Of a stretch of 64,000 nt of DNA, positions 48,427-60,116 are shown one piece after another. Under the pieces are notes generated by a model. It was not told the DNA's origin. It did no database searches and saw only the letters and a program-made list of their open reading frames with translations. Origin of the DNA: Trema orientale (taxonomy: Eukaryota > Streptophyta > Magnoliopsida > Rosales > Cannabaceae); contig JXTC01000084.1 of NCBI GenBank assembly GCA_002914845.1, positions 840,916 to 904,915 on the forward strand. Direction: 5' to 3'. Both the position numbers and the translations under genes were made by a program. How positions within the stretch are numbered: position 1 is the first letter of the stretch; each line of letters opens with the position of its first letter.

Positions 48427-49509
48427 CTCAGCAAGATTCTGAGGCGAGACTCATCCTAATACATAACGAACCAACAATGGAGACCATAGGTATCACATAC
48501 CTTCTCCTACTCAATATTTTATAATTAGGGATTTATTGACTTTACTTAGTTATCTAACTAGTTTAATAACCTAAAATCAATTATGTAAGCATGTTCATAT
48601 TTGCATGAGAGTAGCTCTAATTTTCTATATGATATGTTACAAAAAGATTATGTAATAATACTTAATTATTAGGCATGCATGCAGCATTGTTCTAATAATA
48701 CCAAAGTAGTAAGCAGATAATTAATTAAATATTAATGATCTATTAATTTCTAGTATTTTAAAATTATTTAACATTTAAATAATTTTAATTGATAAGATAA
48801 TTTTAAATATTTAAATATGGAAGATAATATTTAAAATTTAAATTAGAAAAGATTTTCATAAAATCTAATCAGTTTAAATAAAAGATTTAACTAATTAAAT
48901 CTCCTTAAATATCTCAAACTTAAATTTCAACTTTTGAAGTCTTAATTTGAATTTAACTTCCTTAAATATCTCCCATTATCTTATCCTGTCAGATTTGAAT
49001 TCAAAATTCAAATCAATATCTAATCTCATTAAATATCTACCAACCTTAAATTCAAATTTGAAAATTGAAAAGATATTCTGATTTAAATTTAAATTTCAAA
49101 TCTTCAAAAAATTCGAAATTTAAAAGATAGAAGATTTTATGGATAAAATCTCCTACAATATCTCTAACTTGAATTAAAACAAATTTAAAATTCAAAATAG
49201 ATAACTAACTATCACATAATCAGTTTTTCAAAATATCTATTCAAAATTTGAATTTTAAACTAAAAGATATTATCTCATAATATCTGATTTTAAAATTTCT
49301 ATTTTAAAATATCTCTAATTATTCAAATAATAATTAAGTTAATATGGATATCAACCATATCCATAATTCAAATTAAAATATCCTATCAATTCAAATTTCA
49401 AAAATTCAAATTTAATAAGGATTTAAAATTTGATTTAAATTTTAATCTATCAGTTTTCAAAAAACTATGGATAAATTAAATTAATTTTTAAAATAAAAAT
49501 AATTAAAAT

Positions 49510-49990
49510 TACGGCCGGAAATACGAAACGTGTCGAGACAAGTTGACGGACGGAACGGGAGGCCGATACGTAAACGTCGGCCTCGGGACGTTATGCGGCC
49601 ACACTTAGGACAACAACCGGGAGCCAACGGGCTCGCATAACGCTACGCGGCCTTGCTCGGGACAACTCCCGAGTGACAACGGGCTCGCTCTCGTACGCCA
49701 AACGCACGAGGTGGCACCCCGAGCGGCCAAGGCACGGGAGGCACACCTGCGCAGCCAGCGCGCAGGAGGCCGCCCGCTAGCCATGCGCGGGGTGAACACA
49801 GGGTGGCCACCCGTAGACCATGTGCGGATCACATCCGCGTAGCCTGCAGGGGCCGAGCCCGCACGGATCCTATCCACGCGGCCAGTTGCGCTTCATCCAC
49901 GTGGCCATGTGCGGGGCGATGCTCCCGCGGCCCGTGCACATGTCACACCTGCAAGGCTCGGGCGGCCGATGCACATGGCTCCTTGCAATG
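49510..49990. repeat. GC-rich block with degenerate GCGGCCATGTGCGG repeats
   Basis: An abrupt change from AT-rich to strongly GC-rich DNA. Words such as GCGGCCA, CATGTGCGG, ATCCACGTGGCC and CGGGCTCG recur every 20-50 bp. No coding or RNA gene was recognised. Confidence 0.7.
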
Positions 49991-50350
49991 CATCGCTCTA
50001 TCGTTTCGTTTTTTTTTTTTTAAATTGAAAAAACAGTTTTCATAAAACTCAAAAACAATCAAAGATCAAAACATTTCCATGCGTAATTTTATTAAGAATA
50101 TAAAACATAAACATATAGAAATCAAGAACATGTCGGAAACGAAAAAAAAAACGAATATAATCATCTCCTCATAGTAAAAACTAATCAAATAATCATTCAA
50201 ACTCATTGAATCTATTGACCATCATACAAACTAGAGTATATTCATAATATGAACAAGACCAAACATAAACTAGACTTTTCATTAAATCAAAAACATCAAT
50301 CAACAAGAGAATAGACTGGAGTAAAATATGTTAGATCAACAATAAAACCT

Positions 50351-50365
50351 GACTCTGGTACTAAT
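50351..50365 (-). promoter_or_regulatory. Primer binding site of the nested copia
   Basis: Minus strand ATTAGTACCAGAGTC directly after the 5' LTR, a diverged form of ATTGGTATCAGAGC (initiator tRNA-Met). Confidence 0.75.
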
Positions 50366-52014
50366 TGCTGGTGTTTACTAGAATAAATTTCCAGAAAATA
50401 TTTTCGCAAAATCATTTTAAAGAACACTATAGTTTTGTAAAATCTAGAAATGCAGCGGAATTGGTCGTTTAAAATTTTTCTATTTACAAAACCTTCTAGA
50501 TCGTGATCTAACATAAATTAGCTCTTGATCTAGATAAGAATAATACTCGGATTCACTCCACAATCTTCTCATCTTCCCGTCTATTCTCGAAAGCCATTTG
50601 ATTGATACGGTGGGTGATCACCTTCTTGATTCCCAATAAAGAGATCTACTGATAAACAAGAAGACAATCTTCTCGAACTGATTTCTCCGGGATGGCCGAA
50701 AAACACGAAAAATGGTGAACCCTAGTGCAGGCCGATTTCTGCTCTCTCTTTCTCTCTACTATGCATGTGACACTCTCTTCTCAAGGGGGTGTTTCACGTG
50801 TAGTTAATGTTCTGTGCAGTTAGAGAACTTTTCTCTTAACTATAGAGAGATTAGTAAACCCTAATGGGCTTATTGGGCTTGTTGGGCTCAACTGATTATC
50901 AAATAACTATTGGGTTTTAATTTGAGCTAGACAGGGGACCAGATGGATCCATAAAGCCCAAGCTCTAATGGACTATATATCCACTATCATAATTAACTCA
51001 TAATTATGATTGAGCCTTGTCCATTAATATTGGGGCACACCACTATAGACCCAATATTGAACTTTTGAACTAAATATCATTTATTTTCTGTGAAGCTTAT
51101 TAACAATTAATTAGCTTGATCCATTTAGCATATACTATGGGTGTAGACATACCCCCAGTGCAATGCCGTACTAGGAGGGTGAAATTACCGTATTACCCCT
51201 CTAATACATATTTACCTTTGAGTTGCTATTTTTCATCTAATGGATAATAGTTGACTACGGTGTTTGTATCTACTTATATCAACACAGTCAAATTCACATA
51301 ATGAATACCAGGGCCCTGGTTTACATAATCCAAGTACTTGAAAAACTCAAAGTGTCATTATATGCAAGGCGTCCATCATAAAAAACGTTCTAGACATTTC
51401 ATACACCTTGTCTTCCAAGATACCAGAGTTCGAACCATAAATTGGAACTAGTCCTTTAGTAACTCAAAAAGACAAAACACATGAAAGTAAGTTTATTAAT
51501 CACTAGGATTAAGGTTTTTTATAATAGTGCTAGATTAGTGAAATTAGAAATTTAAGTTACGGCACTTAATCTTAAATTCTAATTCACTTGGTCCTGTTCG
51601 ATACTGTTATAACTTTCTTATAACACACTAGTGTTTCTATTCGAAGACTCACTTCGATAATTGGAGACTTCATTATGAAAATAGACAACACTACATTCTA
51701 TGGCATAGTAAAGTATTCCATCTTCAATATGCAGAATGCGAATAATTTAATTTAGACATGATGAAATAAAGAATATAATATCTCCCACATATGAATTTAT
51801 CATATGAATAATTCTTTATTACTCATTATATGTCTCGGAATCTTTAGATGTTTGCATAAGAAAAATATACACATCACATGTATATCATAAGGACATAAAT
51901 GAAATAAAAATTCATAACATGAAATTTATTAATAATAAATAGATAATAATAATCCAATAAATATTATTTATAATATCAAAATAATAAACTGCTTTATAGG
52001 ACATTATTCCAACA
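50366..52014 (-). repeat. 5' LTR of the nested copia
   Basis: 1649 bp, matching 43618-45265 with many substitutions and small indels. Confidence 0.93.
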
Positions 52015-52864
52015 GTCTCAACACCCCTTCCTCGTTCGAACGACCCCTTAAAATACTACTTCATTTCTTTTGCAATGTATCTGGACCCATAGAGACGCTT
52101 CAATCGTGGTGTTAATAGAAAATACCATAATACTTTGTGAGGTACCTTCTTTCCCTTCGTACTTTTGTCTACCCATTGACTTGTACCATTAACAGGACAA
52201 TTCTCCATATCACCATTCTCCTTCCAAAATAACGCACAGTCATATTGGTATATATGAATGGACTCGTATCCCAAGCCTAACTTAGACGTCCACTTCTTTG
52301 TATCATAATGTGATTCTGGAATCTCATTATCAGTTGGAAATGCATCCTTCAATAATTTCAATAAATTATCAAACGACTTATTAGTCCACTGATGCATTAC
52401 TTTCAAATGTGTAAGTTTGACCAAAAAGTTCAAAGATGAGTAACTGATGTATCCCAGATACAACTCAGCTTTCACTTCGGAGAATAACTCATCATATTGT
52501 TAGCCAGATACAGATGGTCTCATTGCCATATCATCTCCCATATCGTATTTATTTTCACTACCATCTGTATTTTTTGGCCCAATAAAATCTTGCAATATGC
52601 CCACCATCTCATCTGTCAGATGAACATTTTCTACGTGAACATTATTATGAGGAAGATGAATCTCAACAACTTCTCCATGAAAGATCCAGTTAGTGTACAA
52701 TAAATCAAACTCATTGTCTATTAAATGTGCTTCTAGCATTTTAACAGTCTGATGCATCACATTCTGACATATTGTTTAGCCTTTTCAGCAAATGTAATTA
52801 CACAATTCCAATGTGCATCACACCAATAATCTTTCGAATGTATCCAACTCTTATCTACAGGCAT

Positions 52865-53500
52865 CCTCACTGTTATTATTCACAACAACTTGGTGTTCAA
52901 ATAGAACAGTAATGGATGATCATGCAAAACGTGTCCTAAATCCACTTTATCACTCTATTTCTAAAGGATAAGGCCCTATTCCATTCAGGATTACGTGTTA
53001 TATGATACACCATTCACTCAAATATTGTTCCATTCACATCAAAATTCCGGCAGCATCTCTCCACAGTTCCCCTAAGTGTGGTACATATATGTACATACCC
53101 GGAGAACACAGGGAGATACCATCAGAAGTCGACCAAAGAACAATATTTATAAGTGAACGACAATACGTAATGTGTAATCCCAAACTGTCCAAACGGGATA
53201 ATTCAAAAATTGATATTGAGATGCATAATCTCTCATCAACTCCTGAACGGGGCTAAGGTAATTTCTTTTGTGACTAAAATAATGTATACATGTATTAAAG
53301 TCACTATGTACAAATGTACATATTATGACTGTGACTACAATCTTTCTCATGACATGTCAACTCATTTGGAATAGTCTTGATCATCGCAATTGTATAACTC
53401 TAATTGTTATGATCAAGAACATTCCAAATCAATTTACATGTCGTGAACATTCTACTGTTCAAGATTTAATAGGGTATTTCGGATTTTTTAAGAGTACACG
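52865..53500. other. Region upstream of TNP2, partly shared with the first CACTA element
   Basis: About 53219-53345 aligns with 3109-3240 (GAGATGCATAATCTYTYATCAACTCCTGAA, then CTAAGGTAATTT and later ATGTACA words). On the minus strand the shared part reads QELMRDYAS. Its function is not recognised. No complete gene is seen. Confidence 0.5.
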
Positions 53501-54850
53501 TATGAGTATTTTGGGTATTTGGGGTATTTTATTATTCTAGGGGTATTTTGTGAAATAAATGTGTATTTTATTTTTTAAAATTTCATGAGTATTTTAGTTA
53601 TTATAAGGGTATTTTAGGTAGTTTATTATTCTAGGGGCATTTTGGATATTTTGTGAATCAAATGAGTATTTTTGGGTACTTTTTAATTTTATGAGTATTT
53701 TAGTTATTATAAGGGTATTTTGGGTATTTTATTATTCTAGGGGCATTTTGGGTATTTTGTGAATTAAATGGGTATTTTTGGGTACTTTTTAATTTTATGA
53801 GTATTTTAGTTACTATAAGGGTATTTTGGGTATTTTATTATTCTAGGAGCATTTGGGTATTTTATGAATTAAATGGGTATTTTTGGGTACTTTTTAATTT
53901 TATGAGTATTTTAGTTATTATAAGGGTATTTTGGGTATTTTATTATTTTAGAGGCATTTTAGGTATTTTGTGAATTAAATGGTTATTTTATTATTATTTT
54001 TAATTTCATGAGTATTTTAGTTATTATAAGGGTATTTCGGGTATTTTATTATTCTAGGGACATTTTGGATACTTTGTGAATTAAATGGGTATTTTTGGGT
54101 ACTTTCAAATTTTATGAGTATTTTAGTTACTATAAGGGTATTTTGGGTATTTTATTATCCTAAGGGCATTTTGGATAATTTTTGAATTAAATGGATATTT
54201 TTGGTTACTTTTTAAATTTACGAGTATCTTAGTTATTATAAGAGTATTTTAGATATTTTATTATTCTAGGGATATTTTGGGTATTCTGTGAATTAAATGA
54301 GTATTTTTGGGTATTCTATGAGTATTTTACTTACTATTAGGGTATTTTTGGAATTTTATTACTCCAGGAGCATTTTTGGTATTTTGTGATTTAAATGAAT
54401 ATTTTTGGATATTTTTCTAATTGTATAAGTATTTTAGTTACTATAACGATATTTTGGGTATTTTGTTAATCTAGGGTAATTTTGGGTACTTTGAGAATTA
54501 AATGGGTATTTTTGAGTATTTTATGAGTATTTTACTTACTATAGGAGTTTTTTTAGTGTTTTATTATTCTAGGAGTATTTTGAGTATTTTGTGAATTAAA
54601 TGGGTACTTTTGAGAATTTTTTTAAAATAATATACATTTTGGAAAAAATTATTTATAGGGGTATTTTAGAAATTTTATTAATTATAGGAATATTTTAGTT
54701 ACTATAAGGGTATTTTGGGTATTTTGTGAATTAAATATTTTTTGTGGTTATTTTTTGAAAATAATCTACTTTATGTAATTCATTAGTCGTATGGGTACTT
54801 TGTGTATAATTATAATTGTAGGAGTATTTCAGATATTTTATTAATTATAT
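53500..54850. repeat. Minisatellite, ~106-bp unit, about 11-12 copies
   Basis: The anchor ATGAGTATTTTAGTTA recurs at about 53584, 53691, 53797, 53902, 54008, 54114 and 54221, then less regularly (98-106 bp) to about 54690. Each unit contains smaller repeats of GGGTATTTTGGGTATTTT. Copies become more diverged to the right. It lies within the presumed 5' part of the CACTA element. Confidence 0.92.
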
Positions 54851-55959
54851 GAGTATTACTATCCTATTATTTTATCTATTTACTATCATCTTATTTTATT
54901 TATTCACATTAATTTTGTTTTTATTTTTTGTTCTTTTTTCTTAATATTTTAATTTAGTTTTAACTACTTAATTACAAAACATTTCTAAACATTTTACTCT
55001 ACAAATTATTAATTAAATATTGATTTATTAATCAAAATTAACTACTTAAAGTTACTTCAAAATAATCTTTTAAAAATATCTTATTGAATTAAATATTTTA
55101 TTCAATTAACAAATTAATTCATTATTATTCATTTTATTTATAACTTCTAATAAAATAAAATTCTAACCTAAAAAGTTTCTAACTCATAAACTAAAATATA
55201 AAATATTAACGAAAAACAAAATTTAACACAAAAAAATGTCCAACTAAACAATTCTTCATATTCAATCTACATTCTCAAAACATAAACATTCACCAATATC
55301 CAATATCTAATAAAACTAATAATATAATCTACCAATAACTCATCAAATCCAATATAAAATAAAACTAATAATATAATCCAATAATCAATAATCTAATATC
55401 AAGTAATCCAATATCCAATAATAATATAATCTAATAATCAATATCTAATAATCCATTAAAAATTCATATCTAATATCAAAAAACCCAATAAATATTCATA
55501 TTCCTAATAATATAATATCAAAATAAAACCAAAACAAAAAAAAAACTACATTAATATCTGATTTTTTCTAATATTACAATATTTATTTTAATTAACGCTA
55601 AAACAAAACTAAAAGATCAACACATAATCATAATATCGAAATACCTAATATTACAACATATATATTTAATTATTTAAATAAAAACAAAACCAAAAATTAA
55701 TCAAAAACTGACCTATTAATCTTTAAGGGAGAGGTGGCTCACAGTGGTGGCGGGGTAGAGGTGGCGGCGCTCTTAAAAAAATCCCAAAAAAAAAAAAAAA
55801 ATAACAAAGGAAAAGAGATAGAAAGAGAGAGAAATAGCAAAAAAAAAAAAAAAAACTTACCAATGCAAGAGAAAATCGATTTCCGGGGAGAGTGAGAGAG
55901 TGAGAGAGAGAGATGAAAAAATGAGGAAGAAAAAGATCGATTTCTGGTACAAAAACCGA
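54851..55959. other. AT-rich DNA in the presumed CACTA 5' part
   Basis: Low-complexity AT-rich DNA with repeats of AATAATATAATC/CCAATAATC near 55310-55480, two long A runs near 55785 and 55840, and a GA-rich tract near 55880-55915. No gene supported. Confidence 0.5.
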
Positions 55960-56460
55960 TCATCTAGAGCGGCGAAGTCGCCGCTTTAAATGAAACACAC
56001 GTTTTCATTTAAAGCCAAAAAATTTATGGTGGTCAGTTTGACCGCCTAAATTTTCGTAAAATATCTAAAGCAGTAACAATTGTCGCCACTTTAAACCCGA
56101 TTTTTATTTTTACTTTTACATGTTTTACAATAATTATATTTGTTTTAATTTATTAATAATAGATTAATCTAAAGCGACAACGACTATTATCGTCGCTTTA
56201 GAGAAGATATTTTTACACCATTTCCAATCTGGCGCTAGTTGGCGCACCTCTTCTAAAGCGATGACAAACATCGCCGTTTTAGATATTTTTGGAGAGAATT
56301 TTTAGCGTCATCATCTAAAGCGGCGACAATTGCTGCTGCTTTTGTTATTTTCATTTCTCAAAAGTAAATATACTCTAAAGCAGCGACTATCTAAGTTATC
56401 ACTACTTTACATTTTAGCTAGAGTAGTGACAATTTGTCGCTGCTTTAGAGTCGTCCTTCT
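55960..56460. repeat. CACTA-type subterminal inverted repeats
   Basis: Variants of TCTAAAGCGGCGAC and the complement GTCGCCGCTTTAGA occur about every 40-60 bp in both directions (e.g. 55972, 56085, 56171, 56195, 56255, 56320, 56377, 56440). This style is typical of plant CACTA ends. The terminal CACTA itself is not present to the right. Confidence 0.65.
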
Positions 56461-56857
56461 ATTACCTACTAGTTGTTATTCTTGATTGTTGCTTAGGGTT
56501 CAGTAAATGATGCAACATTTTGTAATTGCATAGTGTTTGATCTTGCTAATGTTTGTTATACTAGTCCTGTAATTGATGTGCGTGATTAGGTTAGAGTATA
56601 TGTTAAATTAATGATAACATGGTTTCTGGTTTCTGTGGTTTTTTTTTTCTCTCTCTTTGTATCCCTTGTCATTTCTTGTTCAAGAAGCTGTGTTAAGGGT
56701 TTTAAGATTCATTCGGAATGTCGAATCCGGTGAAAAAAGCAGGGGCCTCTCTCGTAAATGTTTGGAAAATCATAAGCCTTTTTATTGGGTGAACCTCGAA
56801 GCGCCTTCCATATGATATAATTCCTTCAATGAGAAACCTAGCAAAGCATGGCATTCA
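56461..56857. other. Junction between CACTA remnant and LINE
   Basis: No domain recognised. The frame leading into the LINE ORF opens after a stop at about 56813 (reads SFNEKPSKAWHSMFGEE), so the LINE insertion starts somewhere here. Confidence 0.4.
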
Positions 56858-59452
56858 ATGTTTGGAGAAGAAGTTAAACAACTTATAGCTGAATTGTCAA
56901 GAATTCAACATTCTTCATCTTCCAGATTGGCCATTATTACAGAATCTAATTTAGAGAAGCAAATAGAAGAAAGATGGGTAAGGTTGGAAAGTATTTGGAG
57001 GCAAAAATCAAGAGAAATTTGGCTTAAAGAGGGGGATAAATGTTCAAAATTTTTCTTCACTTCTACTCTTGTTCGCAGGAAGAGGAATTACATTGCTGTA
57101 ATAAAAAGAGATAATGGAGAATGGGTTAACAAGAGAAGAGATATAGGTGATTATTTTGTTACTAACTTCTGTAACCTTTTTGCCTCATCGAACCCAGTAA
57201 TTGGAGAGGGTCTAAAGAAACTTATTGATCCTGTGATCTCATTTGAGGAAAATGAAAGATTATGTGATATTCCAACTGAGTCAGAGATCAAAGATACTCC
57301 TTGGAGGATGAATCCACTCAAGGCCCCAGGTTCTGATGGTATGCCTGGAGTTTTCTTCAAGAGCTATTGGAGTATTGTTAGCCCTCAGATCATAAGTTTT
57401 GTGCAAAGCTTTTTTCAACATAGGCAGATGCTTAAAGCTATAAATTTTACAAACATTGTCCTTGTTCCTAAAATCACAGGTGCTGCCTCGTTTGATAAGT
57501 TCAGACCAATTAGTCTTTGTAATGTGGTCTACAAAATCATTTCAAAAATCATTGCTAATAGATTGAGGCCACTCCTACATAAGCTTATATCTCCATATCA
57601 ATCTGCTTTTGTTCCAGGTCGTCGAATATCTGAGAATGTTGTTATAGCTCAAGAGATAATCCATATGCTCAATCGCAAAAAAGGAAAAGGAGCATTACTG
57701 GGGCTGAAGATAGATATGCACAAAGCGTATGATTCTATGGAATGGTGCTTTTTGTTTAAAGTTTTGGAGGCTTTTGGATTTTCAGAAAATTTTATTACTC
57801 TCATACAACAATGTATAACTACGGTGACGTTTACCATTTTACTGAATGGCAGTCCGTATGGAAAATTTACTCCAGAACGAGGCTTAAGACAAGGTGATCC
57901 TATTTCCCCTTATCTCTTCATCATGGGTATGGAGGTGTTGACACGCCTAATAGGAAAAGCAGAATCTGATGGATCTATTCATGGAATCAAAGTTGCAAGA
58001 GGTGCACCTCCGATATCTCATTTGATGTTTGCAGATGACATTTTTTTGTTTTGCAGGGCAAACCCTCTAGAAGTAAGTGTTCTTAAGGAATGTCTTGATC
58101 AATTTGAAGATTGGTCTGGCCTGCGAATGAACAGACAAAAATCTGGTTTTGTTTTCTCAAAAAATACCAATCCTACATTGAAGCAACTTTGTAAATGGGA
58201 GTTAAATTGTGGGAATTTGGCCCAGGGTGTCTCATATCTAGGAAACCCTTTATTTTTGACCCGGAACAGGACTAAAGATTTTGAATTTCTAAAGAAGAGG
58301 GTACTGGATCGGCTAGAAGGTTGGCAAGTTCAACTTCTTTCAAAAGCAGGCAAGGCAACTCTTATTAGGTCAGTGGTACAAGCAATCCCCTCTTATTCCA
58401 TGTCAACTTTTAAACTCCCCAACCATTTTTGTGAGGAACTTGATGGACTAGTGAGGAGATTTTGGTGGCCTGGTAATATGAATAAAAGTCGATTTCTAGC
58501 TTTGGGTGCTTGGGATGAAATTTGTAAGCCTAAACAATGTGGAGGCTTAGGCTTTCGAAAATTTAAAGACATAAATCTTTCTTTACTTTCATCACTTGCT
58601 TGGGACTTAACGATCCAGAAAGATATATTATGGGTGAAAGTGCTCACTTCAAAGTATTGTCGATCAAAGAAGTTTATGAGTATTGATTCTGTTAGAGATG
58701 CCTCTTGGGGTTTTAAGAGTCTACTACAATGCAGACAGATTTTAATGAAGGGTGCTTGCTTTATTGTTGGGAGGGGAGATTCAGTGAAAGTGTGGTTTGA
58801 CCCATGGATTCTCGATATTTTGAACCATACTCCTACCCCTAAAACAGGTGTGTTATTAGATGAAAATCTCACTGTGAATATGCTAAAGGATCCAAATACT
58901 GGAAATTGGAATGTTGCATTTCTTAGATCACTTTTTGATGAAAGAACTGTAGATAAAATTCTCTCTATTTATTGCCCCTCCCGTATGCTGAGTGATAAGT
59001 TGGTTTGGATTAAGAATCCTGGAGGTAGTTTTTCTTGTAAATCTGCTTACTGGACCTTAAATGAAGCTCGCTTTGGATATATTGAGGATGAAAATAAAAA
59101 GTTTTGGAATCGTCTCCGGAGCTCTACCATCATGGAACGCCAGAAATTCCTCTTGTGGCGTGTGGCCAAAGGCCAATTGTCAGTTAGAACCAACTTGAAT
59201 AAAAGATTTTCCATCCCACACCTTTTTTGCCCAATGTGCAATTCAAATCTAGAGGATGAAGTCCATTTGTTTCTTAGCTGTCCTTTTGCTAGAGCTTGTT
59301 GGTTTGGCGGATGGTGGCAGTTTAATTTCTCTGAGGTTTCTATCTCAAATCCAATGCAACTAATCAGCCTTTTCATTGACCCACCTCGCTCACTTTTAGC
59401 AGGTGGGTCTTCAAAGTCGTCAAGTAACCTGCCTTGCTGCCTTTATTCTTGA
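56858..59452 (+). pseudogene. LINE reverse transcriptase with zf-RVT domain (864 codons)
   Basis: RVT_1 covers roughly residues 190-450: NIVLVPKI, FRPISLCNVVYKIISKIIANRL, SPYQSAFVPGR, RQGDPISPYLF and the catalytic FADDIFLF near residue 391. The next part (GWQVQLLSKAGKATLIRSV, FWWPG, WDEICKPKQCGGLGFR) is the usual connector. zf-RVT follows around 720-800 (FLLWRVAKGQLSVRTNL, CPMCN, EVHLFLSCPFA). The enzyme copies LINE RNA into DNA at the target site. The frame is open but its N-terminus lacks the endonuclease. A frameshift at about 59400-59450 separates it from the RNase H frame, giving a wrong C-terminus. The long open frame indicates a relatively recent copy. Confidence 0.92.
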
Positions 59453-60116
59453 ACATATATGGAAGGCTCGCAATGAACTTTTATTCAAGGGGGTTTCTCC
59501 CAATCCGAATATTGTTATTCAAAATGTGTCTTATTTGTATGCTGAGTTTCAGGAACATCTTTCTCAATTGGAGCAACAGAGAACTTCTATTGGCAATGTA
59601 CCCACTTCTGTCTACCAACAAGAATGGGTCCCTCCTCCAGAAAGAACAATAAAAATGAATTGTGATGTAGCCATGTGTGGAAGTTATGGGGTTGTTGCTG
59701 TAGTTGCTAGGAATTCTGAGGCTACTATTTTGGGAATATGGTGCAAAAAATTTAATATACAGTCTCCAACTACCGGAGAGGCTTTTGCAATTCGGTGTGC
59801 GCTTGAGTTGGCACGTATTAATAGACGGACGAAGATTATTTGTGAAGGGGATTGCCTTCACGTTATTTCTGCACTGCAAATGAAGAAGGAACCTCATTGG
59901 AGTATTTTGCCAATTATTGAAGACTCTCTTCTTATTGCCAAATCATTTTCTTCATGTTTCTTTTCTTGGGTGCCCCGGAAGTTCAATGTGATGGCTCATT
60001 CTGTGGCTCAATGGGCAAGGAGAAATGGCTATCTGACTACTGACCATTGGATAAATTTTCCTTCTAACATATCCCTCAATCTTATGAATAGATGCTCTTT
60101 ATCAAGCCCCTATTGA
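59403..60116 (+). pseudogene. LINE RNase H (RVT_3) domain, frame-shifted from the RT
   Basis: Starts in another frame overlapping the RT ORF by 50 bases and continues FILEHIWKARNELLFKG, the segment that follows zf-RVT in plant LINEs. The RNase H-like domain has MNCDVAMCG, GEAFAIRCALELA and EGDCLHVISAL, keeping the D-E-D acidic residues. It ends ...MAHSVAQWARR and a stop at 60116, about 55 bases before the poly(A). One base change in frame would join it to the RT, so the break is a single frameshift. Confidence 0.9.

Larger units (their letters stand above)
47976..50350 (-). other. Long 5' leader of the nested copia
   Basis: About 2.4 kb between primer binding site and gag with no conserved protein. 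Three blocks are visible: CTCCTACGGGAG hairpin repeats (48127-48426), a very AT-rich stretch made of AAATTTGAATTT-like words (48700-49500), and a GC-rich block (49510-49990). Short frames in the GC block have no recognisable domain. Confidence 0.7.
43618..52014 (-). mobile_element. Ty1-copia LTR retrotransposon nested in the CACTA transposase
   Basis: LTRs at 43618-45265 and 50366-52014, TG...CA ends, exact 5-bp target duplication GTCTC (43613-43617, 52015-52019). On the minus strand there is a primer binding site after the right LTR and a purine tract before the left LTR. Gag-pol is on the minus strand with a large internal deletion. Across the first ~470 bp the LTRs differ at roughly 13% of positions by hand count, so it is older than the gypsy element. 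The style of the protein (EGKMTKRPF, CYAVGIVSRYQSN) is Tnt1/Tork-like, an inference. Confidence 0.95.
41160..52864 (-). pseudogene. CACTA TNP2 transposase (Transposase_21 + DUF4218 + DUF4216), split and broken
   Basis: It starts MPVDKSWIHSKDYW at 52864, like TNP2 N-termini, then NWIFHGE (52700). After an in-frame TAA at about 52500 it continues LYLGYISYSSLNFLVKL and TSQWVDKSTKGKKVP to 52060. A copia element then interrupts it (43618-52014). It resumes RHPVNGKAWKYFD, RLGLAADRFNPF (43600-43440), then WTVNDFPSHSSLS (43260). DUF4218 is at 42435-42208 (VHLMIHLPKEALLGGP, RARPEGSIAKGY). DUF4216 follows at 41680-41440 (VQFVAHNRDSRHKTQN) and runs to about 41160. The protein would cut and join CACTA ends. 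Several stops and frameshifts make it inactive. Confidence 0.9.
41077..56460 (-). mobile_element. Large degenerate CACTA transposon (with nested copia)
   Basis: The minus strand encodes TNP2 (Transposase_21), DUF4218 and DUF4216 in the usual CACTA order, starting at 52864. The left limit is set where similarity to unit A ends. The right limit is set by inverted subterminal-type repeats (CTAAAGCGGCGAC) at 55960-56460. Terminal CACTA sequences were not found at either side, so the ends are probably eroded or truncated. Without the nested copia element the span is about 7 kb. Confidence 0.7.

Noticed and set aside
49510-49990. GC-rich block as rDNA, organelle or bacterial DNA
   Set aside because: It is built of short degenerate repeats, and no rRNA or tRNA-like conserved core is visible.
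49605-50045. Frames in the GC-rich block as a captured gene
   Set aside because: All frames are Arg/Ala/Pro-rich by composition with no recognisable domain, and several frames are open at once.
53002-53256. Plus-strand frame ending IDIEMHNLSSTPERG, and its relative at 2855-3136
   Set aside because: The shared DNA is real, but both elements encode on the minus strand and the plus frames have no known domain, so they are treated as shadows.
53500-54850. Minisatellite as a CRISPR array
   Set aside because: Units are contiguous, diverged and about 106 bp with no unique spacers, and the context is eukaryotic.
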